Part shown: piece by piece, positions 7,539 to 17,859 of the stretch
Layout of the letters: each line of letters starts with the position of its first letter
How positions within the stretch are numbered: position 1 is the first letter of the stretch
NCBI GenBank assembly: GCA_001898625.1
Contig: MKUP01000026.1
Location: forward strand, 1-64,000
DNA length: 64,000 bases
Source: Burkholderiales bacterium 67-32
GTDB taxonomy: Bacteria; Pseudomonadota; Gammaproteobacteria; Burkholderiales; Burkholderiaceae_B
Direction of reading: 5' to 3'
Made by a program: the position numbers and the translations under genes
Notes under the pieces: model-generated
Seen by the model: only the letters and a program-made list of their open reading frames with translations
Databases searched by the model: none
Told to the model about the DNA's origin: nothing

Positions 7539-8993
7539 ATGAACGAATTCAAGAATTTCATCAATGGCCAGTGGATCGCCACCGGCAAGACCTTCGAGAA
7601 CCGCAATCCCGTCGACAACAGCCTGATCGGCCCGGTGCACGAAGCCGGCCAGGCCGAGGTCGATGCCGCCGTGCGTGCGGCCCGGGCGGCGCTGTCCGGC
7701 CCGTGGGCGACGATGAAGGTCCAGCAGCGCGTGGAAATGCTGCATGCCATCGCCGACGGCATCAACCGCCGCTTCGACGACTTCCTGGCGGCCGAGATGG
7801 CCGACACCGGCAAGCCGCACGTGCTGGCCAGCCACGTGGACATCCCGCGCGGCGCCGCCAACTTCAAGGTCTTCGCCGACCTGATCCGCAACGTGCCGGG
7901 CGAAAGCTTCGACATGGAAACCCCCGACAACGGCTTCGCGCTGAACTACTCGGTGCGCGTGCCGCGCGGCGTGATCGGCGTGGTCTGCCCGTGGAACCTG
8001 CCGCTGCTGCTGATGACCTGGAAGGTCGGCCCGGCGCTGGCCTGCGGCAACACCGTCGTGGTCAAGCCTTCGGAAGAAACGCCCGCCACCGCCACGCTGC
8101 TGGGCGAGGTCATGAACGAAGTGGGCGTGCCGCCGGGCGTCTACAACGTGGTCCACGGCTTCGGCCCGGATTCCGCCGGCGAATTCCTGACCCGCCATCC
8201 CGACGTGGACGGCATCACCTTCACCGGCGAGACCCGCACCGGCGAGGCCATCATGCAGGCCGCCGCCAAGGGCGTGCGCCCGGTGTCGTTCGAGCTGGGT
8301 GGCAAGAACCCCGGCATCGTCTTCGCCGACGCCGATTTCGACAAGGCCGTGGCCGGCATCGCCCGCTCGTCCTTCGAGAACAGCGGCCAGGTGTGCCTGG
8401 GCACGGAGCGCGTCTACGTGCAGCGTCCCATCTTCGAGAAGTTCGTTGCCGCGCTCAAGACCAAGGCCGAAGCGTTCAAGCTGGGCGACCCGCACGACCA
8501 CGCCACCAACTTCGGTCCGCTGGTCTCGCAGGTGCACCGCGAGAAGGTCCTGAGCTATTACGCCAAGGCCCGCGAGGAAGGCGCCACCGTCGTGACCGGC
8601 GGCGGCGTGCCCGACATGCCCGGCAAGATGGCCGAGGGTGCCTGGGTACAACCCACGATCTGGACTGGCCTGCCCCAGACCGCCGCGGTCATCCGCGAGG
8701 AGATCTTCGGACCCTGCTGCCACATCACACCCTTCGACACCGAGGAAGAGGTCATCAAGATGGCCAACGACACGCCGTACGGCCTGGCCGCCACGGTGTG
8801 GACGCAGAACGTGGGCACCGCCCATCGCCTGGGCAAGGCGCTGAACGTCGGCATCTGCTGGGTGAACTCGTGGTTCCTGCGCGACCTGCGCACCTCCTTC
8901 GGCGGCGCCAAGCAATCGGGCATCGGCCGCGAGGGCGGGGTGCACTCGCTGGAGTTCTACACCGAACTGCGCAACGTCTGCGTGAAACTGTAA
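7539..8993 (+). CDS. 2-hydroxymuconic/2-aminomuconic semialdehyde dehydrogenase-type ALDH
   Basis: 484 residues, full-length aldehyde dehydrogenase. Visible are the NAD-site PWNLPLL motif (Asn153), the general base Glu252 (FELGGKNP) and the nucleophile Cys286 (NSGQVCLG). The C-terminal WVNSWFLRDLRTSFGG is typical of muconic semialdehyde dehydrogenases. ATG 7539 is preferred because AAAGG sits seven bases upstream; ATG 7533 and 7512 lack spacing. It would oxidise the semialdehyde made by the dioxygenase to the dicarboxylate, the substrate of the tautomerase 11 bases downstream. A paralogue lies at 38283-39740. Confidence 0.9.
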   Translation: MNEFKNFINGQWIATGKTFENRNPVDNSLIGPVHEAGQAEVDAAVRAARAALSGPWATMKVQQRVEMLHAIADGINRRFDDFLAAEMADTGKPHVLASHVDIPRGAANFKVFADLIRNVPGESFDMETPDNGFALNYSVRVPRGVIGVVCPWNLPLLLMTWKVGPALACGNTVVVKPSEETPATATLLGEVMNEVGVPPGVYNVVHGFGPDSAGEFLTRHPDVDGITFTGETRTGEAIMQAAAKGVRPVSFELGGKNPGIVFADADFDKAVAGIARSSFENSGQVCLGTERVYVQRPIFEKFVAALKTKAEAFKLGDPHDHATNFGPLVSQVHREKVLSYYAKAREEGATVVTGGGVPDMPGKMAEGAWVQPTIWTGLPQTAAVIREEIFGPCCHITPFDTEEEVIKMANDTPYGLAATVWTQNVGTAHRLGKALNVGICWVNSWFLRDLRTSFGGAKQSGIGREGGVHSLEFYTELRNVCVKL

Positions 8994-9003
8994 GGAGCAC
9001 GCC

Positions 9004-9195
9004 ATGCCTCTCATCCAGGTGCAAATGATGGAGGGCCGCACCGACGAACAGCGCGCGGCCCTGATCGAGGAGTTGACCGAAGCGACCCACCGCGCCATCG
9101 GCGCTCCGCGCGAGTCCGTGCGCGTGGTGCTGGTCGAAGTGCCCAAGACGAATTTCGGGATCGGCGGCAAGACCGCCAAGGCGCTGGGGCGCTGA
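9004..9195 (+). CDS. 4-oxalocrotonate tautomerase
   Basis: 63 residues, the usual subunit size of the hexameric enzyme. Numbered after loss of Met, all four key residues are at the standard positions: Pro1 (general base), Arg11, Arg39 and Phe50. It ketonises 2-hydroxymuconate to 2-oxo-3-hexenedioate. It follows the semialdehyde dehydrogenase by 10 bases with an AAGGAG ribosome site, giving consecutive pathway steps. The next step, decarboxylation, is not encoded nearby but at 41355-42134. Confidence 0.92.
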   Translation: MPLIQVQMMEGRTDEQRAALIEELTEATHRAIGAPRESVRVVLVEVPKTNFGIGGKTAKALGR

Positions 9196-9230
9196 TTTCC
9201 CGCCATTTCCCGACGAAGGAGACATAGTCG

Positions 9231-10394
9231 ATGATGAAGAAACAAACCGCCGTCCTGATCGCGGCGGCCCTGATGGCCGCCGGCGCGGCGCATGCCGAGG
9301 TGAAGGTCGGCTTTTCGGGCGTGCTGTCGGGTCCCATGGCCGCGCTGGGCCAGGACCAGTACGACGGCTTCATGCTGGCCGTCGAACAACTGGGCGGCAA
9401 GCTGGGCGGCCAACCCGTCACCGTGCTGCGCGAGGATGACCAGCTCAAGCCGGACGTGGGCGGGCAGATCGTCCAGAAGTTCATCGAGCGCGACAAGGTC
9501 GACGCCATCGTCGGACTGGGCTTTTCGAACGTGCTGATGGCCGAGACCCGCCGCATCAAGGACTCGGGCGTCGTCGCGTTATCGACCAACGCCGGTCCGG
9601 CTCCGATCGCCGGCAAGGGCTGCATGGCCAACCTGTTCGTGATGGGCTGGCAGAACGACGGCATGTCCGAAGCCATGGGCAAGTACGCCAAGGAACAGGG
9701 CTACAAGAACGTCTACCTGATGACGTCGAACTACCAGGCCGGCAAGGACAAGCTGGCCGGTTTCAAGCGCTTCTACGGCGGCACGATCCAGAACGAGGTC
9801 TACACGCCGCTGGGCCAGCTCGACTACGCGGCCGAGATCGCCGCCGTCCAGAGCGCCAAGCCCGACGCGCTGTTCGTGTTCTATCCCGGCGGCGTGGGCG
9901 TGAACTTCGTGCGCCAGTTGAACCAGGCCGGCCTGATGGGCAAGCTGCCGTTCCTGTCCGAAAGCCTGATCGATTCCAATTCGCTGGCCGCGCTCAAGCA
10001 GCAGGCGATCGGGTCGATCTACGGCACGCCGTGGGCGCCGGTGCTCGACAACCCGCAGAACAAGAAATTCGTGTCGGGCTACGAAGCCAAGTACAAGCGT
10101 CCTCCCACCGAGTACGCGGTGGCTGCCTATGACGCCGCCTACCTGCTGGACGCGGCGATCACCAAGCTGGGCGGCAAGGTGTCGAACAAGAAGGCCTTCG
10201 CGGCCGCCGTCAAGGAAGCCGGTTCCAAGTTTCCCACGGCCCGTGGCAAGTTCGCCTTCAACACCAACAACATGCCCATCCAGCATTACTACGCCTACGA
10301 GATCGTCAAGAACGGCGACGGCGTGGGCTACAAGCAGCTGTCGCAGGTCCTGACGGACCACAAGGATGCGTACGCTGCTGAATGCAAAATGTAG
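9231..10394 (+). CDS. Liv-type ABC transporter substrate-binding protein
   Basis: 387 residues; signal peptide to about Ala22 (AHA|EVKVGF). It is a peripla-BP-6 receptor of the branched-chain amino acid/aromatic compound type, with LGQDQYDGFMLAVEQ and REDDQLKPDVG motifs. AAGGAG lies nine bases before ATG 9231. It heads the transporter genes that follow (two permeases, two ATPases) and probably binds the aromatic substrate of the operon. Two close paralogues without their own permeases lie at 33186 and 34444. Confidence 0.9.
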   Translation: MMKKQTAVLIAAALMAAGAAHAEVKVGFSGVLSGPMAALGQDQYDGFMLAVEQLGGKLGGQPVTVLREDDQLKPDVGGQIVQKFIERDKVDAIVGLGFSNVLMAETRRIKDSGVVALSTNAGPAPIAGKGCMANLFVMGWQNDGMSEAMGKYAKEQGYKNVYLMTSNYQAGKDKLAGFKRFYGGTIQNEVYTPLGQLDYAAEIAAVQSAKPDALFVFYPGGVGVNFVRQLNQAGLMGKLPFLSESLIDSNSLAALKQQAIGSIYGTPWAPVLDNPQNKKFVSGYEAKYKRPPTEYAVAAYDAAYLLDAAITKLGGKVSNKKAFAAAVKEAGSKFPTARGKFAFNTNNMPIQHYYAYEIVKNGDGVGYKQLSQVLTDHKDAYAAECKM

Positions 10395-10396
10395 AT

Positions 10397-10474
10397 CCCC
10401 CCTACGCGCTTACGCGCGCCCCCCAGGGGGCGGCACTGGCGGACCGGCGGAGCCGGATCCGCTGTGCCCTGGGG
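10397..10474 (+). repeat. dispersed intergenic repeat, copy 2
   Basis: Starts two bases after the receptor stop. Order: CCCCCTACGCGC arm, C-run/G-run hairpin, GGACCGGCGGAGCCGGATCC, then GCTGTGCCCTGGGG. Same orientation relative to the upstream gene as copies 1, 3 and 4. The remaining bases to 10686 show no gene; a GTCAATGA context precedes the next start. Confidence 0.85.
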
Positions 10475-10686
10475 TACAACCTGGCTGACAGGGAGTGGCG
10501 TTCTTGCTTGGCAATGCGGGCCGGCGTGGACGTCCAACCCAGGGGTGGCACCGATGGCTGGAGTGGGTGCGCGCCGGTATGCTGGGTGGCGATCGTCGGC
10601 ACGAGGTCGGGGAGTGCGTAGGCACTGGGAACGAAAGAGCCGGGTATGCGGGGACGCCTCGGCCGTTTTGACACGGAAGTCTGTCA

Positions 10687-11601
10687 ATGAATAGTTCGCT
10701 GTTTTTGTCGCAGTTGCTCAATGGTGTGCAGCTCGGCGTCCTGTTGTTCCTGCTGTCGTCAGGGTTGACCCTGATCTTCGGCATCATGAATTTCATCAAC
10801 CTCGCGCACGGTTCGCTGTACATGGTCGGCGCGTTCATCGGGGCGGCCAGCTACAACGCGAGCGGGTCCTTCATTTTCGCCATCGCCGCGGCCATCATCG
10901 CCTCCGCGCTGGTGGGGCTGCTGCTGGAGCATCTGGTCGCCAAGCCGCTGTATCGGCACGACCACTTGTACCAGGTGCTCGCGACCTTCGGCCTGATGAT
11001 GTTCTTCAACGAACTGGCCATCGTCATCTTCGGCAACCGTCCCTACTACGCCGCCATCCCGTCGGCCTTGGACGGCGCCGTGACCTTGTTCGGGTCGCAA
11101 TATCCCCTCTACCGGATCCTGATCATCGCGGTCGGCGTGCTGGTGGCGCTGGGCGCCTGGTACCTGATCCAGAAGACGCGCTTCGGCATGCTGATACGCG
11201 CCGGGGCCAGCAACTCGCCCATGGTCAGCGTGCTGGGCGTGAACATCGACCTGCTCAAGAAGCTGCTGTTCATGCTCGGGGCGGGGTTGGCGGGCCTGGC
11301 GGGCGCGCTGGCGGGTCCCATCCTGTCGGTGCAGTCCGGCATGGGCGAACCGGTCCTGATCCTGGCGCTGGTGGTCATCGTGGTGGGCGGCATCGGCTCC
11401 ATCCGCGGCGCGCTGGTGGCGGCGATGATCATCGCCGTGATCGACACGCTGGGACGTGCCTATATCCCGCACTTGCTCGGCTCGTTCATGCAGCCGGCCT
11501 CGGCCAACGCCGTCGGTCCGGCCATGGCCTCCATGCTGATCTACGTGCTGATGGCGCTGGTGCTGGCATTCCGGCCCAACGGTATCCTGAATAAAAAGTA
11601 A
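10687..11601 (+). CDS. branched-chain amino acid-type ABC permease, LivH-like
   Basis: 304 residues with about eight membrane segments. The N-terminal MNFINLAHGSLYMVGAF segment and the GGIGSIRGA loop before the last helices are hallmarks of LivH permeases; the latter is the coupling loop to the ATPase. It sits between receptor and LivM-like permease but is separated from each by a copy of the intergenic repeat. Confidence 0.93.
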   Translation: MNSSLFLSQLLNGVQLGVLLFLLSSGLTLIFGIMNFINLAHGSLYMVGAFIGAASYNASGSFIFAIAAAIIASALVGLLLEHLVAKPLYRHDHLYQVLATFGLMMFFNELAIVIFGNRPYYAAIPSALDGAVTLFGSQYPLYRILIIAVGVLVALGAWYLIQKTRFGMLIRAGASNSPMVSVLGVNIDLLKKLLFMLGAGLAGLAGALAGPILSVQSGMGEPVLILALVVIVVGGIGSIRGALVAAMIIAVIDTLGRAYIPHLLGSFMQPASANAVGPAMASMLIYVLMALVLAFRPNGILNKK

Positions 11602-11682
11602 CCCCCCCTACGCGCTGACGCGCGCCCCCCCAGGGGGGCGGCACTGGCGGACCGGCGGAGCCGGATCCGCGGTGCCCTGGGT
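11602..11682 (+). repeat. dispersed intergenic repeat, copy 3
   Basis: Begins at the base after the LivH-like stop and fills most of the 121-base gap to the LivM-like gene. Nearly identical to copy 2 (CGCGCTGACGCGC arm, seven-base C run, GGACCGGCGGAGCCGGATCC). Confidence 0.85.
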
Positions 11683-11722
11683 CTGGCTACGGCGGTAACT
11701 GATTTCCTGCAAGGTAGACGAT

Positions 11723-12729
11723 ATGAATCGCGTCAAATTCGGGGCTTGGATGATTCCGGTCCTGTTCATACTCCTGGCGGCCGTGCCATTCGTCGCGCAG
11801 GCGATGGGCGAGCCGTTCTACGTGACGTTCTTCGCGCGCGTGCTGGTCTACGCGCTGGCCGCCTGCGCGCTGAACCTCGTGCTGGGCTTCGCCGGCCTGG
11901 TCAGCTTCGGCCACGCCATGTTCATCGGCCTGGGCTGCTATGCCGTGGGCATACTCAGCTACTACGGCATCAGCGACGGCTGGCTGCAGTTGCTGACGGC
12001 GGTAGTGGTGTGCGCGCTGGTGGGGCTGGTGGTGGGCACGGTGTGCCTGCGCACCTCGGGCATCGGCTTCATCATGATCACGCTGGCCTTCGCCCAGATG
12101 TTCTATTTCCTGATGGTCAGCATGACCACCTTCGGCGGCGACGACGGCCTGAACATCAATGATCCGAGCAACTTCGGGCTGTTCGAGCTGTCGGGCAGCA
12201 CCGAGGTCTACTGGGCGGCCTGGGCCGTCCTGCTGGCGGTCTCGATATTCCTGGCGCGGCTCAAGAAGTCGCCGTTCGGGATGGTGCTGCAGGCCACCCA
12301 CATCAACCCACGCCGCGTCAACGCGTTCGGCTACTCGGTCTTCCGGGTGCAACTGGCCGCCTACGTCATGTCCGGCGTGCTGACCGGCCTGGCGGGCGTC
12401 CTGCTGGCCAACCTGACGGCCTTCGCCTCGCCCAGCTACATGTCGTGGCCGGTGTCGGGCGAGCTGATCGTCATGCTGGTCATCGGCGGACTGGGCACGA
12501 TCACCGGCCCCATCGTCGGCGCGATCGCCTTCCTCGTCATGGAGGAATTCTTCAAGGGCCTGACCCAGCACTGGATGCTGATCATGGGGCCGGTCATCGT
12601 CGTGATCGCCCTGGTGAGCAAGAACGGTTTCGCGTGGCTGATCCGCCGGCGCGAAGAGCCCGCCCCGGCGCCGTCCGCGGCGCCTGCCGCGGCACCCAAG
12701 GTAGCCGCCGCTTCCGCGGGAGAATCGCA

Positions 12730-12733
<4 letters not shown>
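11723..12733 (+). CDS. branched-chain amino acid-type ABC permease, LivM-like
   Basis: 336 residues, about eight to nine membrane helices, with the LivM landmarks LNLVLGFAGLVSFGHAMF near the N-terminus and VIGGLGTITGPIVGA near the C-terminus. A 25-residue Ala/Pro-rich tail (about 310-336) follows the last helix and looks unstructured. The stop overlaps the LivG-like start by four bases. It would pair with the LivH-like permease to form the translocation pore. Confidence 0.93.
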
Positions 12734-13485
<752 letters not shown>

Positions 13486-13500
13486 GGCAGGAGTTCACGC

Positions 13501-14196
<696 letters not shown>

Positions 14197-14223
14197 GATA
14201 GTTTTTTTAGATAGGAAGTATCG

Positions 14224-15003
14224 ATGAGGTTGAAGGACAAGACGGCGCTGGTAACCGGCGCCGCGGGCGGTATCGGACTGGCGATCGCGAAGCGGTACAG
14301 CCAGGAGGGCGCCAACGTGGTGCTGGTGGATCGCGCCGAGAAGGTCGAGACCGAGGCCTTGGCGGCCATGGTCGGCCCGGCGCGCGCCATGCGCGGCGAC
14401 GTTACCGATCCGGCCCAGGTGGCCGACATGGTGGCCTTGTGCGAACGCGAGTTCGGCGGGCTGGACATCTGCGTGTGCAATGCCGGCGTGATCCGCGCCG
14501 CCGAGTTCCTGGACGTGACGCTGGAAGACCTCGACTTCGTGATGAACGTCAACGTCCGCGGCACCTTCCTCGTGGCCCAGGCCGCGGCCAAGGCCATGGT
14601 GCGGGGCGGACGCGGTGGCAGCATCATCACGCTGTCGTCGATGACGGCCGAGCTGGCGATGTCCAACCAGTTGGCCTACGGCGCCAGCAAGGGCGCGGTG
14701 CGGCAGATGACCAAGGCCATGGCGCTGGCGATGGCGCCGCACGGCGTGCGCGTCAACGCGCTGGGGCCGGGCAGCATCGACACCGACATCATGTCGACCA
14801 TCACCGACAATCCCAAGGCGCTGAACACGGTGCTGTCGCGCATCCCGATGACGCGGCTGGGCCGTCCGGAGGAAGTGGCCGGCGCCGCGGTGTTCCTGGC
14901 CAGCGAGGACGCCAGCTACGTGACCGGACAGACGGTGTTCGTGGATGGTGGCCGGCTGGCGCTGAACTACACGGTGGAAGTCCCGGGCGCGGCCCAGGAG
15001 TGA
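14224..15003 (+). CDS. short-chain dehydrogenase/reductase
   Basis: 259 residues, classical SDR. Cofactor motif TGAAGGIG (11-18); CNAG at 85-88; catalytic Ser139, Tyr152 and Lys156 (YGASK); the PGSIDTD turn follows. It begins 27 bases after the LivF-like gene and ends the operon. A cis-diol/dihydrodiol dehydrogenase feeding a catechol to the dioxygenase, or an alcohol dehydrogenase, would fit the context, but the substrate is inferred only from neighbours. Confidence 0.9.
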   Translation: MRLKDKTALVTGAAGGIGLAIAKRYSQEGANVVLVDRAEKVETEALAAMVGPARAMRGDVTDPAQVADMVALCEREFGGLDICVCNAGVIRAAEFLDVTLEDLDFVMNVNVRGTFLVAQAAAKAMVRGGRGGSIITLSSMTAELAMSNQLAYGASKGAVRQMTKAMALAMAPHGVRVNALGPGSIDTDIMSTITDNPKALNTVLSRIPMTRLGRPEEVAGAAVFLASEDASYVTGQTVFVDGGRLALNYTVEVPGAAQE

Positions 15004-15021
15004 AGGCCGCGTGGTAATCGG

Positions 15022-15056
15022 CAAGGGCCTCGGGGCATGCGCCGCCGAGGCCCTTG
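15022..15056. terminator. terminator between convergent operons
   Basis: 12-bp perfect inverted repeat, CAAGGGCCTCGG (15022-15033) and CCGAGGCCCTTG (15045-15056), with an 11-base loop. It lies between convergent stops at 15003 and 15088. No long T run, so it may be a weak bidirectional terminator. Confidence 0.65.
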
Positions 15057-15087
15057 TCATTTCAGGGGCGGGTTTTCGAGCCGCCCG

Positions 15088-16071
15088 TCAATCCAGCGAA
15101 ATGTTCGCCTTCTTGATCACCGGCCCCCACAGCGCGTGGTCGGCCTTGATGCGCGCGGCGAACTCCTCCGGGCTGGCGGTGTAGACCACCGAGCCGTGCG
15201 CGTCGTAGAGCTTTTTCATGTCCTCGGCCTGGACCGCCTTGGCGATCTCGCGGTTCAGCTTCTGGACGATGTCGGACGGGACGCCGGCCTGGGCCACGAT
15301 TCCCAGCCACACGGTGTCTTCCAGGCCCGGGTAGCCTTGCTCGGCGAAGGTGGGCACGCCAGGCAGGCTGGCCAGGCGTGCCCGGGTGTTCACGGCCAGC
15401 GCCTTGAGCCGGCCGTCCTTGACCTGCGGTTCGATCAGAGCGGAGCCGGCCAGGTAGAGCTGGGTCCGGTCGCTGATCGTGGAGTTGAGCGCATCCGGGC
15501 CGGACTTGAACGGGACGTGCAGGATGTCGGCGCCCGTTTGCAGCTTGAACATCTCGAACAGCACGTGGGGCGGCGAGCCGGTGCTGGAGGACGCGTAGTT
15601 CAGCACGCCGGGCCTGGCCTTGGCCAGCGCGATCAGTTCCTTGAGCGAACCCGTGGGCAGGGCGGGGCTGGCGGTCAGCACCATGGGGATGACGGCGATG
15701 GGGCCGACGGCCTGGAGGTCGGCCTGCGGATCGTAGGGCAGCTTGCTGAACAGGTACTGGTTCCAGACGGCATGGGCGTTGGTGACCACCGCCAGCGTGT
15801 AGCCATCGGCGGCGCTGTTCTTCAGGTTGGTCATGGCGAGCAGGCCGCCCGCGCCGGGGCGGTTGTCGATGACCACGGCCTGGCCCAGGGAGGTCCGCAT
15901 TTTCTCGGCGATGGGGCGGGCGAACAGGTCGGGCAGGCTGCCCGGCGCGCCGTTGACGATCAGGTGGATGGGACGCGCGGGATAGGCGGTCTGGGTCTGG
16001 GCCTGGGCCGGCGCGGCGGCAAGCATGAGCAGCCCCAGGACGGGGGCGGCAAGGTAGCGGGGTGCGTGCAT
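15088..16071 (-). CDS. Bug/TctC-type periplasmic solute receptor
   Basis: 327 residues starting MHAPRYLAAP; signal peptide to about residue 25 (AQAQTQ). Bug motifs are YPARPIHLIV, VVIDNRPGAGG and DGYTLAVV. The G-A-P-G-S-L-P-D segment replaces the usual Pro-Gly-Gly-x-x-Asp, a modest variation in the binding loop. It lies 26 bases downstream of an M20 amidohydrolase in the same orientation, which suggests uptake of an N-acyl or amide compound that the enzyme then hydrolyses. No TctA/TctB partner is nearby. Confidence 0.9.
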   Translation of the reverse strand: MHAPRYLAAPVLGLLMLAAAPAQAQTQTAYPARPIHLIVNGAPGSLPDLFARPIAEKMRTSLGQAVVIDNRPGAGGLLAMTNLKNSAADGYTLAVVTNAHAVWNQYLFSKLPYDPQADLQAVGPIAVIPMVLTASPALPTGSLKELIALAKARPGVLNYASSSTGSPPHVLFEMFKLQTGADILHVPFKSGPDALNSTISDRTQLYLAGSALIEPQVKDGRLKALAVNTRARLASLPGVPTFAEQGYPGLEDTVWLGIVAQAGVPSDIVQKLNREIAKAVQAEDMKKLYDAHGSVVYTASPEEFAARIKADHALWGPVIKKANISLD

Positions 16072-16097
16072 GGCGATGTCCTTGCGGGGGGATGGGG

Positions 16098-17252
16098 TCA
16101 GGCCACCAGGCGGCGGCGAGCGATCTCGACCATGACCGACATGCCGACGGGCAGCACGCTGTCGTTGAAGTCGAACTTGGGGTGGTGGCACATGTGGCCG
16201 CCGTTGCCCAGGAAGAAGTAGCAGCCGGGTTTTTCCTGCAGCATGTAGGCGAAGTCCTCGGAGGCCATCAGCGGGGCGATGTCGGGTTCCAGCCCGGCAT
16301 CCCCGACGATGGCGCGGGCGGCGTCCCGCACGACCTGGACCTGCTCCGGCGTATTGATCGTGGCGGGCGAGGTCTGCAGGTGCTCGAACTCGATGCGGCA
16401 GCGATGCGCCTGCTCGGCGCCGGCGCACAACTCGCGCAGGCGCTTCAGGATCTCGGCCTGGACGCCATGGTCCAGGGTCCGCACCGTGCCCTCCAGCACG
16501 GCCTGATCGGCGATGACGTTGATGGCGGTGCCGGCATGGAACTGGCAAACGCTGACCACCGCGGTCTGCAGCGGATCCACCGAGCGGCTGACGATGGTCT
16601 GCAGCGACTGCACCAGCGCGCTGCCGACCACCACCGGATCCACCGTGCGGTGCGGGCTGGCGGCATGGCCGCCGACGCCGTGGATGCGGATGCGGAACAG
16701 GTCGCACGCCGACAGGATGGCGCCGTTGCGCACGCCTACGCGGCCGGGTTCGAGCGGCGGATGGTTGTGCAGGCCGTAGACCTCGTCGCATGGGAAGCGC
16801 TCGAACAGCCCGTCCTCGATCATGGACGAGCCGCCGCGCAGGGTTTCTTCGGCGGGCTGGAAAATCAGGTGCAGCGTGCCGCGGAACTCCCGCCGCGAGG
16901 CGTAGTGGCGGGCCACGCCCAGCAGGATGGTGGTGTGGCCGTCGTGGCCGCAGCCATGGAACAGATTGGGCTTGGTGGACTGGTAGGGCAGGCCTGTCTG
17001 TTCCTGCATGGGCAGGGCATCCATGTCGGCGCGCAGGCCGACGTTGCGGCCGGGACCCAGCGCGCCCTGGATGACGCCGACCACGCCGGTGCCGCCGATG
17101 CCGGTATGGGTTTCGATGCCCCATTCGCGCAGCCGTTCGGCGACGAAGGCCGCCGTCTCGTGTTCCTCGAAGCCGAGTTCCGGGTTGCGGTGGAGCGTGC
17201 GCCGCCACGTGGTCATGTCCTGGGCGTGCGTGTCCGAGACCTCGATTTTCAT
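16098..17252 (-). CDS. M20 family amidohydrolase (hippurate hydrolase/IAA-amino acid hydrolase-like)
   Basis: 384 residues, the typical size. Metal ligands of the M20D type are visible: Cys101 and His103 (HGCGHDGHT), the Glu pair at 135-136 (FQPAEE), His in GLHNHPP and the C-terminal His in GGHMCHHP. The middle dimerisation insert includes HGVGGHAASPH. It hydrolyses N-acylated amino acids or related amides in the cytoplasm. It is transcribed divergently from a MarR regulator 102 bases away and followed by a Bug receptor, forming a small uptake-plus-hydrolysis unit. Confidence 0.9.
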   Translation of the reverse strand: MKIEVSDTHAQDMTTWRRTLHRNPELGFEEHETAAFVAERLREWGIETHTGIGGTGVVGVIQGALGPGRNVGLRADMDALPMQEQTGLPYQSTKPNLFHGCGHDGHTTILLGVARHYASRREFRGTLHLIFQPAEETLRGGSSMIEDGLFERFPCDEVYGLHNHPPLEPGRVGVRNGAILSACDLFRIRIHGVGGHAASPHRTVDPVVVGSALVQSLQTIVSRSVDPLQTAVVSVCQFHAGTAINVIADQAVLEGTVRTLDHGVQAEILKRLRELCAGAEQAHRCRIEFEHLQTSPATINTPEQVQVVRDAARAIVGDAGLEPDIAPLMASEDFAYMLQEKPGCYFFLGNGGHMCHHPKFDFNDSVLPVGMSVMVEIARRRLVA

Positions 17253-17354
17253 TGCAATCCTATCGCGTGAAGCAAAAATAGGATGCTATTTCAACTATTG
17301 AAAATTGCACTCAGTATTTACCCCGCTGGCGGCGCGCGGGCATACAATGCCGCG
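17253..17354. promoter_or_regulatory. divergent region with two inverted repeats and a -10 box
   Basis: Contains ATCCTAT/ATAGGAT (arms about 17258 and 17278) and a perfect TTTCAA-CTA-TTGAAA palindrome at 17289-17303, both candidate operators for the MarR protein encoded at 17355. TACAAT (17343-17348) is six bases before that gene's ATG, so its mRNA may be leaderless. Confidence 0.5.
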
Positions 17355-17846
17355 ATGCACCGTCGCCCGCACGAGACCGCCGTGACCAAGAAACTCGAGA
17401 CCTATTTCACCTACAAGCTCGACCTCATCAAGAGCGAGGCGGTGCGGCAGGTCAACGAGCTGTATCGCAAGGAACTCGGGCTGGTGGTGCGCGACCTGCG
17501 GGTGCTGCGCCAGATCGGCGATGCGCCGGGCATCAGCGTGTCGGCCCTGCAGGCCGCCACCTTCATCGAAAAGACCGTGCTGTCCAAGGTCGTGTCGCGC
17601 TTGATCGAACTCGGCCTGGCCGAGCGCAGCATCAGCACGCGCGACGCGCGGGCGTTCGAACTGACCCTGACCGCCCGCGGCCGCCGCGTGCGCGAGCAGG
17701 CGGATCGCATAGGCGGCGGGCATGAACGCGAGGTGATGTTCGGCGATTTCAGCGAACAGGAACTGCGCCAGCTCGACGCGCTGCTGGACAAGCTCATGCG
17801 GTCGCTGCGGACCGCGCGCGATGGCGGGACGGAGGAAGCGACCTGA
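17355..17846 (+). CDS. MarR-family transcriptional regulator
   Basis: 163 residues from ATG 17355, with an alternative GTG at 17382 (VTKKLE). The winged helix covers about 45-120 (VVRDLRVLRQIG, then FIEKTVLSKVVSRLIELGL and the STRDARAFEL wing). No Shine-Dalgarno sequence precedes ATG, but a TACAAT -10 box lies six bases upstream, matching a leaderless start. It is divergent from the M20 amidohydrolase, which it probably represses. Confidence 0.85.
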   Translation: MHRRPHETAVTKKLETYFTYKLDLIKSEAVRQVNELYRKELGLVVRDLRVLRQIGDAPGISVSALQAATFIEKTVLSKVVSRLIELGLAERSISTRDARAFELTLTARGRRVREQADRIGGGHEREVMFGDFSEQELRQLDALLDKLMRSLRTARDGGTEEAT

Positions 17847-17859
17847 GCGTGCCGGCCTG

